Positions 51,449 to 59,514 of a DNA stretch of 64,000 nt are shown one piece after another. Position 1 is the stretch's first letter; every line of letters starts with the position of its first letter. Made by a program: the position numbers and the translations under genes. Origin of the DNA: Saccharopolyspora indica (GTDB taxonomy: Bacteria; Actinomycetota; Actinomycetes; Mycobacteriales; Pseudonocardiaceae); the NCBI RefSeq assembly GCF_027853965.1, contig NZ_JAQGLB010000003.1, forward strand, positions 186,001-250,000. The letters are read 5' to 3'. The notes under the pieces were generated by a model. It was not told the DNA's origin, searched no databases, and worked only from the letters and a program-made list of their open reading frames with translations.

Positions 51449-51919
51449 ATGAGGAAAGGGACCGCACCACAACGGTTTCAGGAGAAGTGGTCGACACTTC
51501 CCCTGCTGTTGCTGGGCGTCGTCCTCATCCCGCTCTGCCTGCTTCCGGCGCACGGAATCCCCGGCCACCCGACGACGGTGCCGACCGCCACGTCGACGCA
51601 CGCGCACGAAGCGGTCCAGGCCGGCGCGGACGACCTGAGCGGCGAAGACGTCCGGGACTCGACGGCGCCGAGCGAGCATCCGTACCCCGGAGCCCCTCTT
51701 TGCGACTCCGAACTGGACTACAGCAGCACCACCGCACGTTCGTTCCCCGACAGATCACTCGATCTCAGCCTCCTGCTCCTCGCGGTTTCCGTTGTGGCGG
51801 CGGCAGCTCTCCGCTCCCGTCCGACGTGGTCGGCGCTCCTCCGGTCGTGGGCGGCACGCCCACCGTGGAGACCCTTCGGGTCGGCATTCCTGACACTCGC
51901 GGGAATTTCGCGAACCTGA
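51449..51919 (+). CDS. Small two-helix membrane protein, unknown
   Basis: 156 residues: a membrane helix at about 15-37 (LLLLGVVLIPLCLLPAHG), an external loop with scattered His and one Cys, a second helix at about 104-122, and a basic tail. No ribosome site is present. TAGTGT ends 7 bp before the ATG, so a leaderless mRNA is possible. A BlaI-type dyad upstream puts it in the same group as the oxidase. No family is recognised. Confidence 0.6.
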   Translation: MRKGTAPQRFQEKWSTLPLLLLGVVLIPLCLLPAHGIPGHPTTVPTATSTHAHEAVQAGADDLSGEDVRDSTAPSEHPYPGAPLCDSELDYSSTTARSFPDRSLDLSLLLLAVSVVAAAALRSRPTWSALLRSWAARPPWRPFGSAFLTLAGISRT

Positions 51920-52168
51920 TTCGCACCGTGCTCGTCGCGAATCGCCACGTCAACGCCTTTCCGGCGTGAAGCAGCCGATTCCGCACCTCTCACCCCGCCC
52001 TCGGCAGAAGTGCGGCTTCCCCGCGTCGAGCACACCCGATCACCCGCACGGCGGCGAACGCACATCCGCATTCGCCGATCGCCGCCGCGCGCGCATCAGC
52101 ACAAGCACTCTCCTTGCTTTCCCGACATGCGGTGCGCCCTGAAGCGCGCCCGATTCCTGGAGGTTCGC

Positions 52169-53134
52169 GTGATCCACGACTCGGTGATCGATTGCGTCGG
52201 CTCGACCCCGGTGGTCCGTCTCAGCCGGTGCTTCCCCGACGCCGAAGTGCTCGCCAAACTGGAGATGCTCAACCCGGGCGGGAGCATGAAGGACCGCCCC
52301 GCCCGGTTCATCGTCGAACGAGGACTCGCCGACGGGACGCTGCGCCCGGGCATGCGGCTGGTGGAGAGCACCTCCGGCAACCTCGGCGTCGCCCTGGCCA
52401 TGGTCGCGGGACTGCGAGGCCTGTCCTTCACCGCCGTGGTCGATCCCAAGACCTCGCCGACCAATCTCCGGTTGCTGGAACTGTTCGGCGCCGACGTGGA
52501 GATGGTCACCGAGCCCGACGAGGCGGGCGGCTACCTGCACACCCGCGTCCGCCGGGCCCGGGAGCTCGTGGCCTCGACGCCCGATGCGGTGCAGATCAAC
52601 CAGTACGCCAACGAGCTCAACTGGCGCTCGTACCACGAGACCGCCGGGGCGGAGATCCTGCGCGCCGTGGACGGCCCGATCGACTACCTGGTGGCCGCGG
52701 TCTCCACGACGGGCTCCGTCCTGGGCATCGGCCGGCGGCTGCGGCAGGCGAACCCGCGGCTCAAGGTCGTCGCCGTCGACGCGGTCGGCTCCGTCATCTT
52801 CGGCGCTCCCCCGGCTCCGCGCCAGATCCCGGGCTTCGGGGCCAGCCGGGTGCCCGAGATCCTCGCCCCGGACGAGATCGACGACGTGCTGCACGTCGCC
52901 GACGCGGAATCCGCCGCCGGGTGCCGACGGCTGCTGGACACCGAGAAGATCTTCGCCGGCGGCTCGTCCGGCGCGGTCATCGCCGGGACAGCCCAGTTGA
53001 TCTCCCGGCTGCGCGAACCGGCGCGCATCGTGACCGTCCTGCCGGACCGCGGGGAGCGCTACCTCGACCTCGTCTACGACGACGACTGGGTGGCCGCCCA
53101 GCGGCGGGAACCGGAAACCGCGGTGACGTCGTGA
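52169..53134 (+). CDS. SbnA-like PLP-dependent synthase (cysteine-synthase fold)
   Basis: 321 residues, fold type II PLP enzyme. The PLP lysine is Lys41 in NPGGSMKDRPARFIVE, and phosphate-binding loops are STSGNLG and GGSSGAV. The KDRPA signature and length resemble SbnA, which joins O-phospho-L-serine and glutamate on the way to 2,3-diaminopropionate, more than plain cysteine synthase. No SbnB partner is nearby. GTG 52169 has GGAGG before it. It overlaps the next gene by GTGA. Confidence 0.78.
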   Translation: MIHDSVIDCVGSTPVVRLSRCFPDAEVLAKLEMLNPGGSMKDRPARFIVERGLADGTLRPGMRLVESTSGNLGVALAMVAGLRGLSFTAVVDPKTSPTNLRLLELFGADVEMVTEPDEAGGYLHTRVRRARELVASTPDAVQINQYANELNWRSYHETAGAEILRAVDGPIDYLVAAVSTTGSVLGIGRRLRQANPRLKVVAVDAVGSVIFGAPPAPRQIPGFGASRVPEILAPDEIDDVLHVADAESAAGCRRLLDTEKIFAGGSSGAVIAGTAQLISRLREPARIVTVLPDRGERYLDLVYDDDWVAAQRREPETAVTS

Positions 53135-55599
53135 CGCACGGCGTCCGGGCCCGGACGCACGGGCGGCCGGGCCCGGCCCGCACCTCCGGCGACGGGCGGT
53201 GGAACCTCGTGCTGCTGTGGGCGGGGCAGTTCGTCAACACGGCCGGTCTGATGATGCTGGTGCCGATCATGCCCTTCTACCTGGAGCAGATCGGCACCAC
53301 CGGGACCGCGCAGACCCAGACCTGGGCCGGAGTGGCCATCGCCGCCCCGGCCCTGGCCCTGACCGTCGCCACACCGCTGTGGGGGCGGCTCGGGGACCGC
53401 GTCGGCCGCAAGTGGATGGTCGTCCGGGCCCTGCTCGGCTTGGCGGTGGCCATGGTCGTCATGGCCACCGCCACCACCCCGCTGCTGCTGGTGGCGGGGC
53501 GCCTGCTGCAGGGCACGCTCGGCGGGGTGGTGGAGGCCGCGGCGGCGTTCGCCGGGTCGGCCGGGTCGGACCGGAAGCGCGGCGCCGCGCTCGGCAAGTC
53601 CTTCAGCGCGACCGCCGCCGGAGCTCTCGTCGGACCGATCGCGGGCGGGCTGTTCGTCGGCAGCGGTGGCCTGCCCCAGCTCATGCTCGCGATCTCCGCC
53701 GCGGCGGCGCTGCTGGCGATCGGCTGCGCCGTCGGCCTCCGCGAACCGGAACGCCGGGCGGGGCGGACCTCCGAGCGGCGGCGTTCGCCCGTGACCCAGG
53801 TCCCGGGCGCCACCTCGCTGGCCTTGGCCGCGGTCGCGGCGTACCTCGGCGTGTACGGGCTGATCCCGGTCTTCGCCGAACACCTCCGGGGCACCGAACC
53901 CACCGCGGCGAGCTCGTGGGTCGGCGTGCTCCACTCGGTGATGTGGGGCGCGTCGTTGCTCGGCTCGTTCTGGTGGGGCGAGCACAACGATCGCACCCGG
54001 CGCCCGGTCCGCTCCTTCGCGATCGCGGCGCTCGGCTGCGGGGCGAGCACCGCGTTCCTCGCCCTGCCGCTCGACGCGCTCGCGCTCATCCCGTTCCGGC
54101 TGGTCCAGGGGTTCTGCTTCGCCGCCCTGGCCCAGTCGCTGCTCCTGCACTTCAGCAAGCACGCCCCGGTCGAGCAGAAGAGCTCGTTCGTGGGCGCGGC
54201 CAACAGCTACCTGCTCATCGGCCAGTCGATCGGTCCGCTGCTGGCCGGTCCGGTGACCGGGGTCCTGCCCGCCGCCGGTGCCGTGCTCGCCATGGCTGCG
54301 ACGTGCGGTCTCGGGGCGCTCCTCGCCACCGGTCCGGCACGGGCGGAGCGGGCCCTCGACGACGAGGCGGCCGAGGAGGAGCATTTCGACCAGCACACCG
54401 ACGGAGTCGACGAAACCATGGCACTTCCCGCCGTCGAACCGGCGCGGAACGGGGTCACCGCCGTCCCGTTCCGCGGCTGGCACATCGCGCCCCACCAGCT
54501 CGGACGTCTCGGCACCCGCTACGCAACGCCGTGGGACCGCACCGACCGCGCCCCGGCAGCCGAAGCCGCGCGCACCTTCCGCGCCTGGCAGCACAGCGGC
54601 ACGCTCGTCCGCGACCGCGAGCCCGCGTTCTACGCCTACGAGCAGAGCGGGCCCCGCGGCACGCTGCGCGGAATCCTCGCCGCGGTGCACCTGGACAGCG
54701 AGCTCCTCGCGCACGAGGACTCCGTCCCGGAGCAGATCCGCGGCATCGCCGACCTGATGCACGAAACGGCCGCGAACCTGGATCCGATCCTGCTGGGCTT
54801 CTCCGGCGACGGCCGGACCAGCGAGCACCTCCAGCGCGCGACCGCGCTGCCGCCGGTGTCCGAAGTGCTCGCCGACGACGGCGGGCTGCACCGCGTGTGG
54901 CGCATGTCCGACCGCGAGGCGCAGGGCGACATCACCGGGGAGCTGGCCGCGCGGGCGGCTTTCATCGCGGACGGTCACCACCGGCGCGCCGCGGCGCGGC
55001 AGCTCCGCCGGGAGTACTACGCGACCGGCAGCGGGCCCGGGCCGTGGGACTACGTCCTCGGACTCCTGGTCGACGTCGCGCAGACCCCGATGCGGCTGGC
55101 GCCGGTCCACCGGGTGCTCCCCCGCGCGGACCCGCGGGCTGCGCTGGAGGCCGCCTCGCGCGCGTTCCGCCTCCGGTCGCTGCACGGCGAACTCCCGCAG
55201 TGGTCCGCGATCCTCAAGCAGCACGCACGAACCGGCCCCGCGTTCGTCGTGGTGACGCCGACCGGCGCCTTCCTGGCGAGCGCGCCGGATCGACAGCTGC
55301 TGGACGTCGTCCTCAAGAGCTGCCCACCGGCCGTTCGGAACGTCCACTCGACGGTCCTGCACACCGTGCTGATCAACGAGCTGTGGCGGGTGCAGCCGGA
55401 GCACGTCTCCTGCACGGCCAACGCGCGCGAGGCGATCCGCCAGGTCCGCACGCGCGGTGGTCTGGCAGTGCTGACCACGCCGCCGACCCAGGCCGATCTC
55501 CGGGCGACCGCCGCGGCCGGTGTCCGGTTGCCCCCGAAGTCCACGTCGTTCGGGCCGAAACCGCACCCCGGTCTGGTCTTCCGCACGTGGGAACCGTGA
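53131..55599 (+). CDS. MFS exporter fused to a DUF1015 domain
   Basis: 822 residues in one unbroken frame. Residues ~15-410 are a 12-helix MFS exporter (GRLGDRVGRKWMVVRALLG, motif A). An acidic linker (DDEAAEEEHFDQ) leads to a DUF1015 domain from about 440 (VPFRGWHI...IADGHHRRAAARQL, its DGHH signature). I recall DUF1015 members reported as serine kinases; if so, this half could supply O-phosphoserine to the coupled SbnA-like enzyme. An internal ATG at 54418 might also give the second domain alone. The fusion is unusual. Confidence 0.75.
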   Translation: MTHGVRARTHGRPGPARTSGDGRWNLVLLWAGQFVNTAGLMMLVPIMPFYLEQIGTTGTAQTQTWAGVAIAAPALALTVATPLWGRLGDRVGRKWMVVRALLGLAVAMVVMATATTPLLLVAGRLLQGTLGGVVEAAAAFAGSAGSDRKRGAALGKSFSATAAGALVGPIAGGLFVGSGGLPQLMLAISAAAALLAIGCAVGLREPERRAGRTSERRRSPVTQVPGATSLALAAVAAYLGVYGLIPVFAEHLRGTEPTAASSWVGVLHSVMWGASLLGSFWWGEHNDRTRRPVRSFAIAALGCGASTAFLALPLDALALIPFRLVQGFCFAALAQSLLLHFSKHAPVEQKSSFVGAANSYLLIGQSIGPLLAGPVTGVLPAAGAVLAMAATCGLGALLATGPARAERALDDEAAEEEHFDQHTDGVDETMALPAVEPARNGVTAVPFRGWHIAPHQLGRLGTRYATPWDRTDRAPAAEAARTFRAWQHSGTLVRDREPAFYAYEQSGPRGTLRGILAAVHLDSELLAHEDSVPEQIRGIADLMHETAANLDPILLGFSGDGRTSEHLQRATALPPVSEVLADDGGLHRVWRMSDREAQGDITGELAARAAFIADGHHRRAAARQLRREYYATGSGPGPWDYVLGLLVDVAQTPMRLAPVHRVLPRADPRAALEAASRAFRLRSLHGELPQWSAILKQHARTGPAFVVVTPTGAFLASAPDRQLLDVVLKSCPPAVRNVHSTVLHTVLINELWRVQPEHVSCTANAREAIRQVRTRGGLAVLTTPPTQADLRATAAAGVRLPPKSTSFGPKPHPGLVFRTWEP

Positions 55600-55602
55600 G
55601 GC

Positions 55603-56256
55603 TCACCCCACCGGCAGGTGCCTGCGCACCGCGTCCGCGACCTCGTCAGCGGTGCTGAAGGTGAGCGGGTCGCTGATCCGCTGCACCGAGCCGTCCGGCA
55701 GGAGCAGGTAGTTGGCGGGCAGGACGGGCGGCGCCTTGAGCGCGACCTGGAGCCGCCCGTTCTCGTCCACCACCGACGGGTAGCGCACCCCGAGCTCCGC
55801 CATCAGCTCGAGGGCGGCGGAGGCGCGGTCCTGGACGTTGATGCCCACGACCGGGATCGCGTCCTCCCGGCCCGCGTACTCCGCCAGGGCGGGCATCTCC
55901 TCCCGGCAGGGCACGCACCAGGACGCCCACGCGTTGAGCAGCACGGCCTGTCCGGCGAAGGCATCGCTCAACGACACCGGCCGGGAGTCGGCGAGGCAGG
56001 GTACGACGACCCCGGCGAGGGGGCCGCTCGCCCGGGCTCCCTCCGGCGCCACCGGGCAGGACCGCAGCGCGGCGCGCTGACGCAGGTCGGCCAAGGCCGC
56101 GTCGTCCTCCATGACGGAGCCGCGGGCGCCTGCCGGTGGAGGCGTTCCGGGACCAGCGGAGACCTGGTCGTCCCGCGGCCACAGCGCGATCACCGCGACG
56201 ACCGCGAGCGCGATCACCACGAGCGTCGAACCGATCTCACGCGACCACTCACGCAC
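55603..56256 (-). CDS. TlpA/ResA-like membrane-anchored thioredoxin
   Basis: 217 residues: one N-terminal anchor and a thioredoxin fold with WASWCVPCREEMP. It probably acts outside the membrane, reduced by CcdA, in cytochrome c or copper-enzyme assembly. GTG 56256 is preferred for a GGAGG 8 bp upstream; a GTG five codons earlier is possible. A perfect BlaI-type dyad is about 28 bp upstream. Confidence 0.85.
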   Translation of the reverse strand: MREWSREIGSTLVVIALAVVAVIALWPRDDQVSAGPGTPPPAGARGSVMEDDAALADLRQRAALRSCPVAPEGARASGPLAGVVVPCLADSRPVSLSDAFAGQAVLLNAWASWCVPCREEMPALAEYAGREDAIPVVGINVQDRASAALELMAELGVRYPSVVDENGRLQVALKAPPVLPANYLLLPDGSVQRISDPLTFSTADEVADAVRRHLPVG

Positions 56257-56283
56257 CTCGCGCACCTCCACCCGCTCGCGAAT

Positions 56284-56300
56284 TACTAAGCGCGATAGTA
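56284..56300. promoter_or_regulatory. BlaI-type dyad before the redoxin gene
   Basis: TACTA-N7-TAGTA, perfect, followed by CTAG. Confidence 0.72.
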
Positions 56301-56316
56301 CTAGCCGGTCAGGCGA

Positions 56317-57258
56317 CTAGAGGTAGAGGACCGAGCAGACCGCCAGCCCCATGACGAGCAGCGAGACTCCGGGACCCGCCACCAGCGTCGCCGCCGTACC
56401 GCCGAGCGCGGCGCGGTGGACGACGCGTCGCGAGCGAGGGGGCGGATCGGCGAGCCGAACGGCCCTGGAGAGCACCGAATGCCCTGCCGCGCCGAGCGAT
56501 CCGGACGGCACCGGGCCCCCGGTCATCGATGCCAGCGCCGACAGCAACGGCCCGGCCCCCTGCCGCCGGACGGCGACGTCGTCGGCGCACATCTCCAGCA
56601 GCCGGCCGACTTCGCGCTCCGCGGCCCGGAAGAGCCGCACTCCGGGAAACGCCCGGCGGATCGCACCCAACACGGTCAGCAGGAGGTGGTGGCGACCGGC
56701 CAGGTGCGCGTGCTCGTGCGCCAGGACCGCGTTGAGCTCGGCCGGCGTGAGCGCGTCCAGCGCCCCGCGCGTGATCGCCACCGTGCGCAGCGGACCGGCC
56801 ACGCAGTACGCGGCGACGTCCGCCGTCTCCACGACGACCACGCCCGGCCCGAACCCGGGAGCCGCGCAGCCGACCAACCGCAGCGCACGCGCGTGGCGCA
56901 CTCCTCGCCGATGCGCCCGGACCCAGTGCCGCCCGGCCCGCCAGAGCGACCACCCGAGCCACAGCACGGCGAGGGCAGCCGCCGATGAGGCGGCCAGCGG
57001 GTGCTGACCACCGAGGGACCCCAGGGCGGTCAGACAGCTGTGGACGAAATCCGCGATCCGCCCCGACCAGTCCGTCGCCGAGAGCACCGCCACCGCAGCA
57101 GCGGCCACCCAGGAGGAGAGAACACCCGCCACCGCCAACGCCCACACCGCGATTCCCAACCGCGGCGCCGTTTCCGACACCGTGAGGCGGCGAAGCAGCC
57201 GCGGCGCCACCACCGCGCCGAGCGCGCCGTTCAACGCCAGGCAGGCAGCGAGGGTCAT
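56317..57258 (-). CDS. M56-family membrane metallopeptidase (BlaR1-like, no sensor domain)
   Basis: 313 residues, four or more membrane helices, and the zinc motif HEHAH (181-185) with a downstream glutamate in EREVGRLLEMCADD. This is the BlaR1/MecR1 protease part. The extracellular penicillin-binding sensor of BlaR1 is absent, so the signal must be sensed otherwise. It should cleave or trigger loss of BlaI. Its ATG overlaps the BlaI stop (ATGA). Confidence 0.85.
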   Translation of the reverse strand: MTLAACLALNGALGAVVAPRLLRRLTVSETAPRLGIAVWALAVAGVLSSWVAAAAVAVLSATDWSGRIADFVHSCLTALGSLGGQHPLAASSAAALAVLWLGWSLWRAGRHWVRAHRRGVRHARALRLVGCAAPGFGPGVVVVETADVAAYCVAGPLRTVAITRGALDALTPAELNAVLAHEHAHLAGRHHLLLTVLGAIRRAFPGVRLFRAAEREVGRLLEMCADDVAVRRQGAGPLLSALASMTGGPVPSGSLGAAGHSVLSRAVRLADPPPRSRRVVHRAALGGTAATLVAGPGVSLLVMGLAVCSVLYL

Positions 57259-57623
57259 GACTTCGCCCTCGCCGCCAGCTTGCGCAACGTCTCCTGCAGG
57301 GACCGCACTTCCGCACGCGTGCTGCCCTCGATGAAGTGCGTCAGCACGGCTTCGGTGTTCTGCCCGTCGCTGAGGGCCTCGCGCATCAAGCGCGCCGCGT
57401 GCTCCTCGCGCGTCACGGTCGGCTCGTACCGGTAGGCGCGGCCGTCGCGCTCGCGCTCCAGCCATCCCTTCCGGCGCAGGATGTCCATCACGGTCATGAC
57501 GGTCGTGTACGCCGGGCCGCGCTCCTCGCGGAGCTCCTCCACGATCTGCCGGACGGTCGCCGGAGCACCGCGCGACCACATCCGGTCCATGATGGCGGCT
57601 TCCAGCTCACCGAACCCGCGCAC
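57255..57623 (-). CDS. blaI: BlaI/MecI-family repressor
   Basis: 122 residues, winged HTH (LEAAIMDRMWSRGAPATVRQIVEELREERGPAYTTVMTVMDILRRKGWLER) with a C-terminal dimer helix. GTG 57623 follows GGGAGGTGG; a GTG seven codons earlier lacks a site. The gene has a TAGTACTA palindrome and half dyad upstream. It is the likely binder of all the TACTA-N7-TAGTA sites in the window. Confidence 0.88.
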   Translation of the reverse strand: MRGFGELEAAIMDRMWSRGAPATVRQIVEELREERGPAYTTVMTVMDILRRKGWLERERDGRAYRYEPTVTREEHAARLMREALSDGQNTEAVLTHFIEGSTRAEVRSLQETLRKLAARAKS

Positions 57624-57641
57624 GAGCCACCTCCCACGATC

Positions 57642-57661
57642 CACGAAGCTTCATAGTACTA
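57642..57661. promoter_or_regulatory. Degenerate BlaI-type dyad before blaI
   Basis: The right half is intact (TAGTA, within TAGTACTA at 57654-57661). The left half is CACGA, two mismatches. This would suit weak autoregulation. Confidence 0.5.
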
Positions 57662-57716
57662 GGTGTGGTCGGCGTGTTCAGGAGGTGACGCTGGTGAAGT
57701 CCGGGTCGGGTGGTCA

Positions 57717-57750
57717 GCGAGGGCGCACCGCCTTCTCGGTGCGCCCTCGC
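57717..57750 (-). terminator. Hairpin after the cupin gene
   Basis: GCGAGGGCGCACCG pairs with CGGTGCGCCCTCGC around a 6-nt loop, 7 bp beyond the cupin stop; it ends the polyketide operon. Confidence 0.8.
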
Positions 57751-57756
57751 TCCGGG

Positions 57757-58266
57757 TCAGGCCGGTTCGCCCGGTGGGGGCAGTTGGACCTCGAGGCCGT
57801 GCTCAGGGGCCAGGGTCATCGCCCGGTGGAGTTGTTCTTCGGACATCGGTTGCGGCGGGACTCCTGGGCGGGCCTGGTCACCGACTCCCGCGAAGTAGCG
57901 GTCCATGCCTCCCGGGGTGTACATCGTCAGGGTCTTGCCCGGGTGGACGCCGATGTTGCGGAGGCTGTGGACCGTTCCCCTGGGGATGAAGATGAAGTCT
58001 CCAGGGCCTGCTTTGAAGGTCTGGTCGCCGGAGAAGAACTCCAGGTCACCGGCCAGGACGTAGATCCCTTCGTCCTCGTTGGAGTGGATATGCGGGGGTG
58101 GGCCGTCCCCGGGCGGGACCGAGACCTCCATCAGGCTCAGGGAACCTCCGGTGTTCTCCCCGGTCGCCTTCATCGTGTAGATGTCCGCGCCGATCCAGAC
58201 CGACTCGCCCTCGTCGGCTGGCACGTGCAGCAGGCCCTTCCGGGGCTCCGCCTCGTTGCTGGTCAC
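57757..58266 (-). CDS. Cupin-domain protein of the polyketide operon
   Basis: 169 residues, one cupin barrel with metal-ligand motifs PPPHIHSNEDEGIYVLAGDLEFF and GTVHSLRNIG (two His plus Glu in motif 1, His in motif 2). Such proteins appear in polyketide clusters as cyclases, isomerases or dioxygenases. It is 33 bp after the Ser-type KS gene and should be the last gene of the operon. Confidence 0.75.
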   Translation of the reverse strand: MTSNEAEPRKGLLHVPADEGESVWIGADIYTMKATGENTGGSLSLMEVSVPPGDGPPPHIHSNEDEGIYVLAGDLEFFSGDQTFKAGPGDFIFIPRGTVHSLRNIGVHPGKTLTMYTPGGMDRYFAGVGDQARPGVPPQPMSEEQLHRAMTLAPEHGLEVQLPPPGEPA

Positions 58267-58299
58267 TCGACCTCCATGGTGTGACGTGCGTTGTTCTGG

Positions 58300-59514
58300 T
58301 CAGCTGTGCAGGACGATCGCGGCGTTGATCCCGCTGAAGGCGACGCTGTGGGACACCGCCAGCCGGATCGGTGCCGTCCTGGCGGTCGGCCCCACTAGGG
58401 ACAGGGTTTCGTCGACGGGTTCGCGCAGGTTCGGGTTGGCGTGGACGAATCCGCCGCGCAGTTGCAGCGCGGTGGCGATCAGCTCCTGCAGACCCGCTGC
58501 CGTCAGGCAGTGCCCGACCAGCGGTTTCGTGGAGTTGATCAGCGGTGCGGAGCCGAAGACCACGCTGAGGGCGTGGGCCTCCGCCGTGTCGCCGGCCGGT
58601 GAACCGGTGCCATGGGCGTTGACGTAGTCGACCTCGTCCGGCCGCACCCGGGCCGATGCCAGCGCGGCCTGCAGCGCGGCGGCCTGGCCCGCCGGGTTCG
58701 GATCGGTGCCGCGGCGGGCGTCGAGGCGCTGGCCCCAGCCCGCGATCGCGGCCATCGGCCGCACTCGCGCGCGGCTCTCGAGCACGATCGCGGCCGCGCC
58801 TTGGCCGTAGACGAAGCCGCGCCGCTGTGCGTCGAACGGGCGGCAGAGCCGCCACGGCTCCAGCTCCTCATCCGGTGCCGCCATCGCGCCGCTGTCGCGG
58901 AAGGCGCGGAGTTCGGCCGCGGACAGCTCCGTCACCGGGGCCACCACCAGGCAGGCGTCGACCTCGCCCGCGGCGACCAGGCGCGCGCCGAGGATCGTGG
59001 CGACAGTGCTGCTGGCAGAGGCTGCGCCGGCCGTCCAGCCCTCCCCCGCGACGCCGGTCGCCTGGCTGACCGTGCCGACGACGTCGGTGTCCAGGTGGGT
59101 GAGGACGTGCGATGGCCGCAAGCTGCCCGGTCGGTCGTGGAATCCGCGCAGCGCCTCGGCGTGGTAGCCGAGCGCGAGGTTGTTCCCCGCCACGATCAGC
59201 GCGGTGTTCTCCCGGTCCTCGATCCCGGCCGAACGCAGCGCTGCCTCGGCGACGCACGCGGCGGTCTTCCCGGGCAGGGCGGACCGGCGGGTCGCGCGTT
59301 CGAGCCGCTCCGCCGCGTCGGGCAGGTGGCGCTGCGCCCAGGCTGCGACGGAGAACCCGTCGAGCAGCGCGGCGGCTCCCGTCCTGGACTCGGCGGGCAG
59401 GTCGGCCGCGCGCACGCCGCTGCGGCCCTCGCGCAGGGCACCGGTGAAACCGTCGAGGTCCTCGGCGATGGAGTTGAGCACGCTCGCGCCGGTGATCAGG
59501 ACCTCGCGCGTCAT
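58300..59514 (-). CDS. Ketosynthase with Cys-to-Ser active site (beta-branching KS)
   Basis: 404 residues, KAS II-like. Aligned to TVDTACSSSL the site reads TAGAASASST, so the nucleophilic Cys is Ser166, while His301 (NAHGTG), Lys330 and His335 remain. Such KS-S proteins (PksF/CurC/MupG class) cannot condense but decarboxylate malonyl-ACP to acetyl-ACP for an HMG-synthase. The neighbouring HMGS and two ECH genes confirm that setting. It overlaps the upstream KS by ATGA. Confidence 0.85.
   Translation of the reverse strand: MTREVLITGASVLNSIAEDLDGFTGALREGRSGVRAADLPAESRTGAAALLDGFSVAAWAQRHLPDAAERLERATRRSALPGKTAACVAEAALRSAGIEDRENTALIVAGNNLALGYHAEALRGFHDRPGSLRPSHVLTHLDTDVVGTVSQATGVAGEGWTAGAASASSTVATILGARLVAAGEVDACLVVAPVTELSAAELRAFRDSGAMAAPDEELEPWRLCRPFDAQRRGFVYGQGAAAIVLESRARVRPMAAIAGWGQRLDARRGTDPNPAGQAAALQAALASARVRPDEVDYVNAHGTGSPAGDTAEAHALSVVFGSAPLINSTKPLVGHCLTAAGLQELIATALQLRGGFVHANPNLREPVDETLSLVGPTARTAPIRLAVSHSVAFSGINAAIVLHS

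Noticed and set aside
52169..53134. Plain cysteine synthase (cysK/cysM)
   Set aside because: The GGSMKDRPA motif and coupling to an exporter-DUF1015 gene resemble SbnA-type enzymes more; cysE or sulfur genes are absent.
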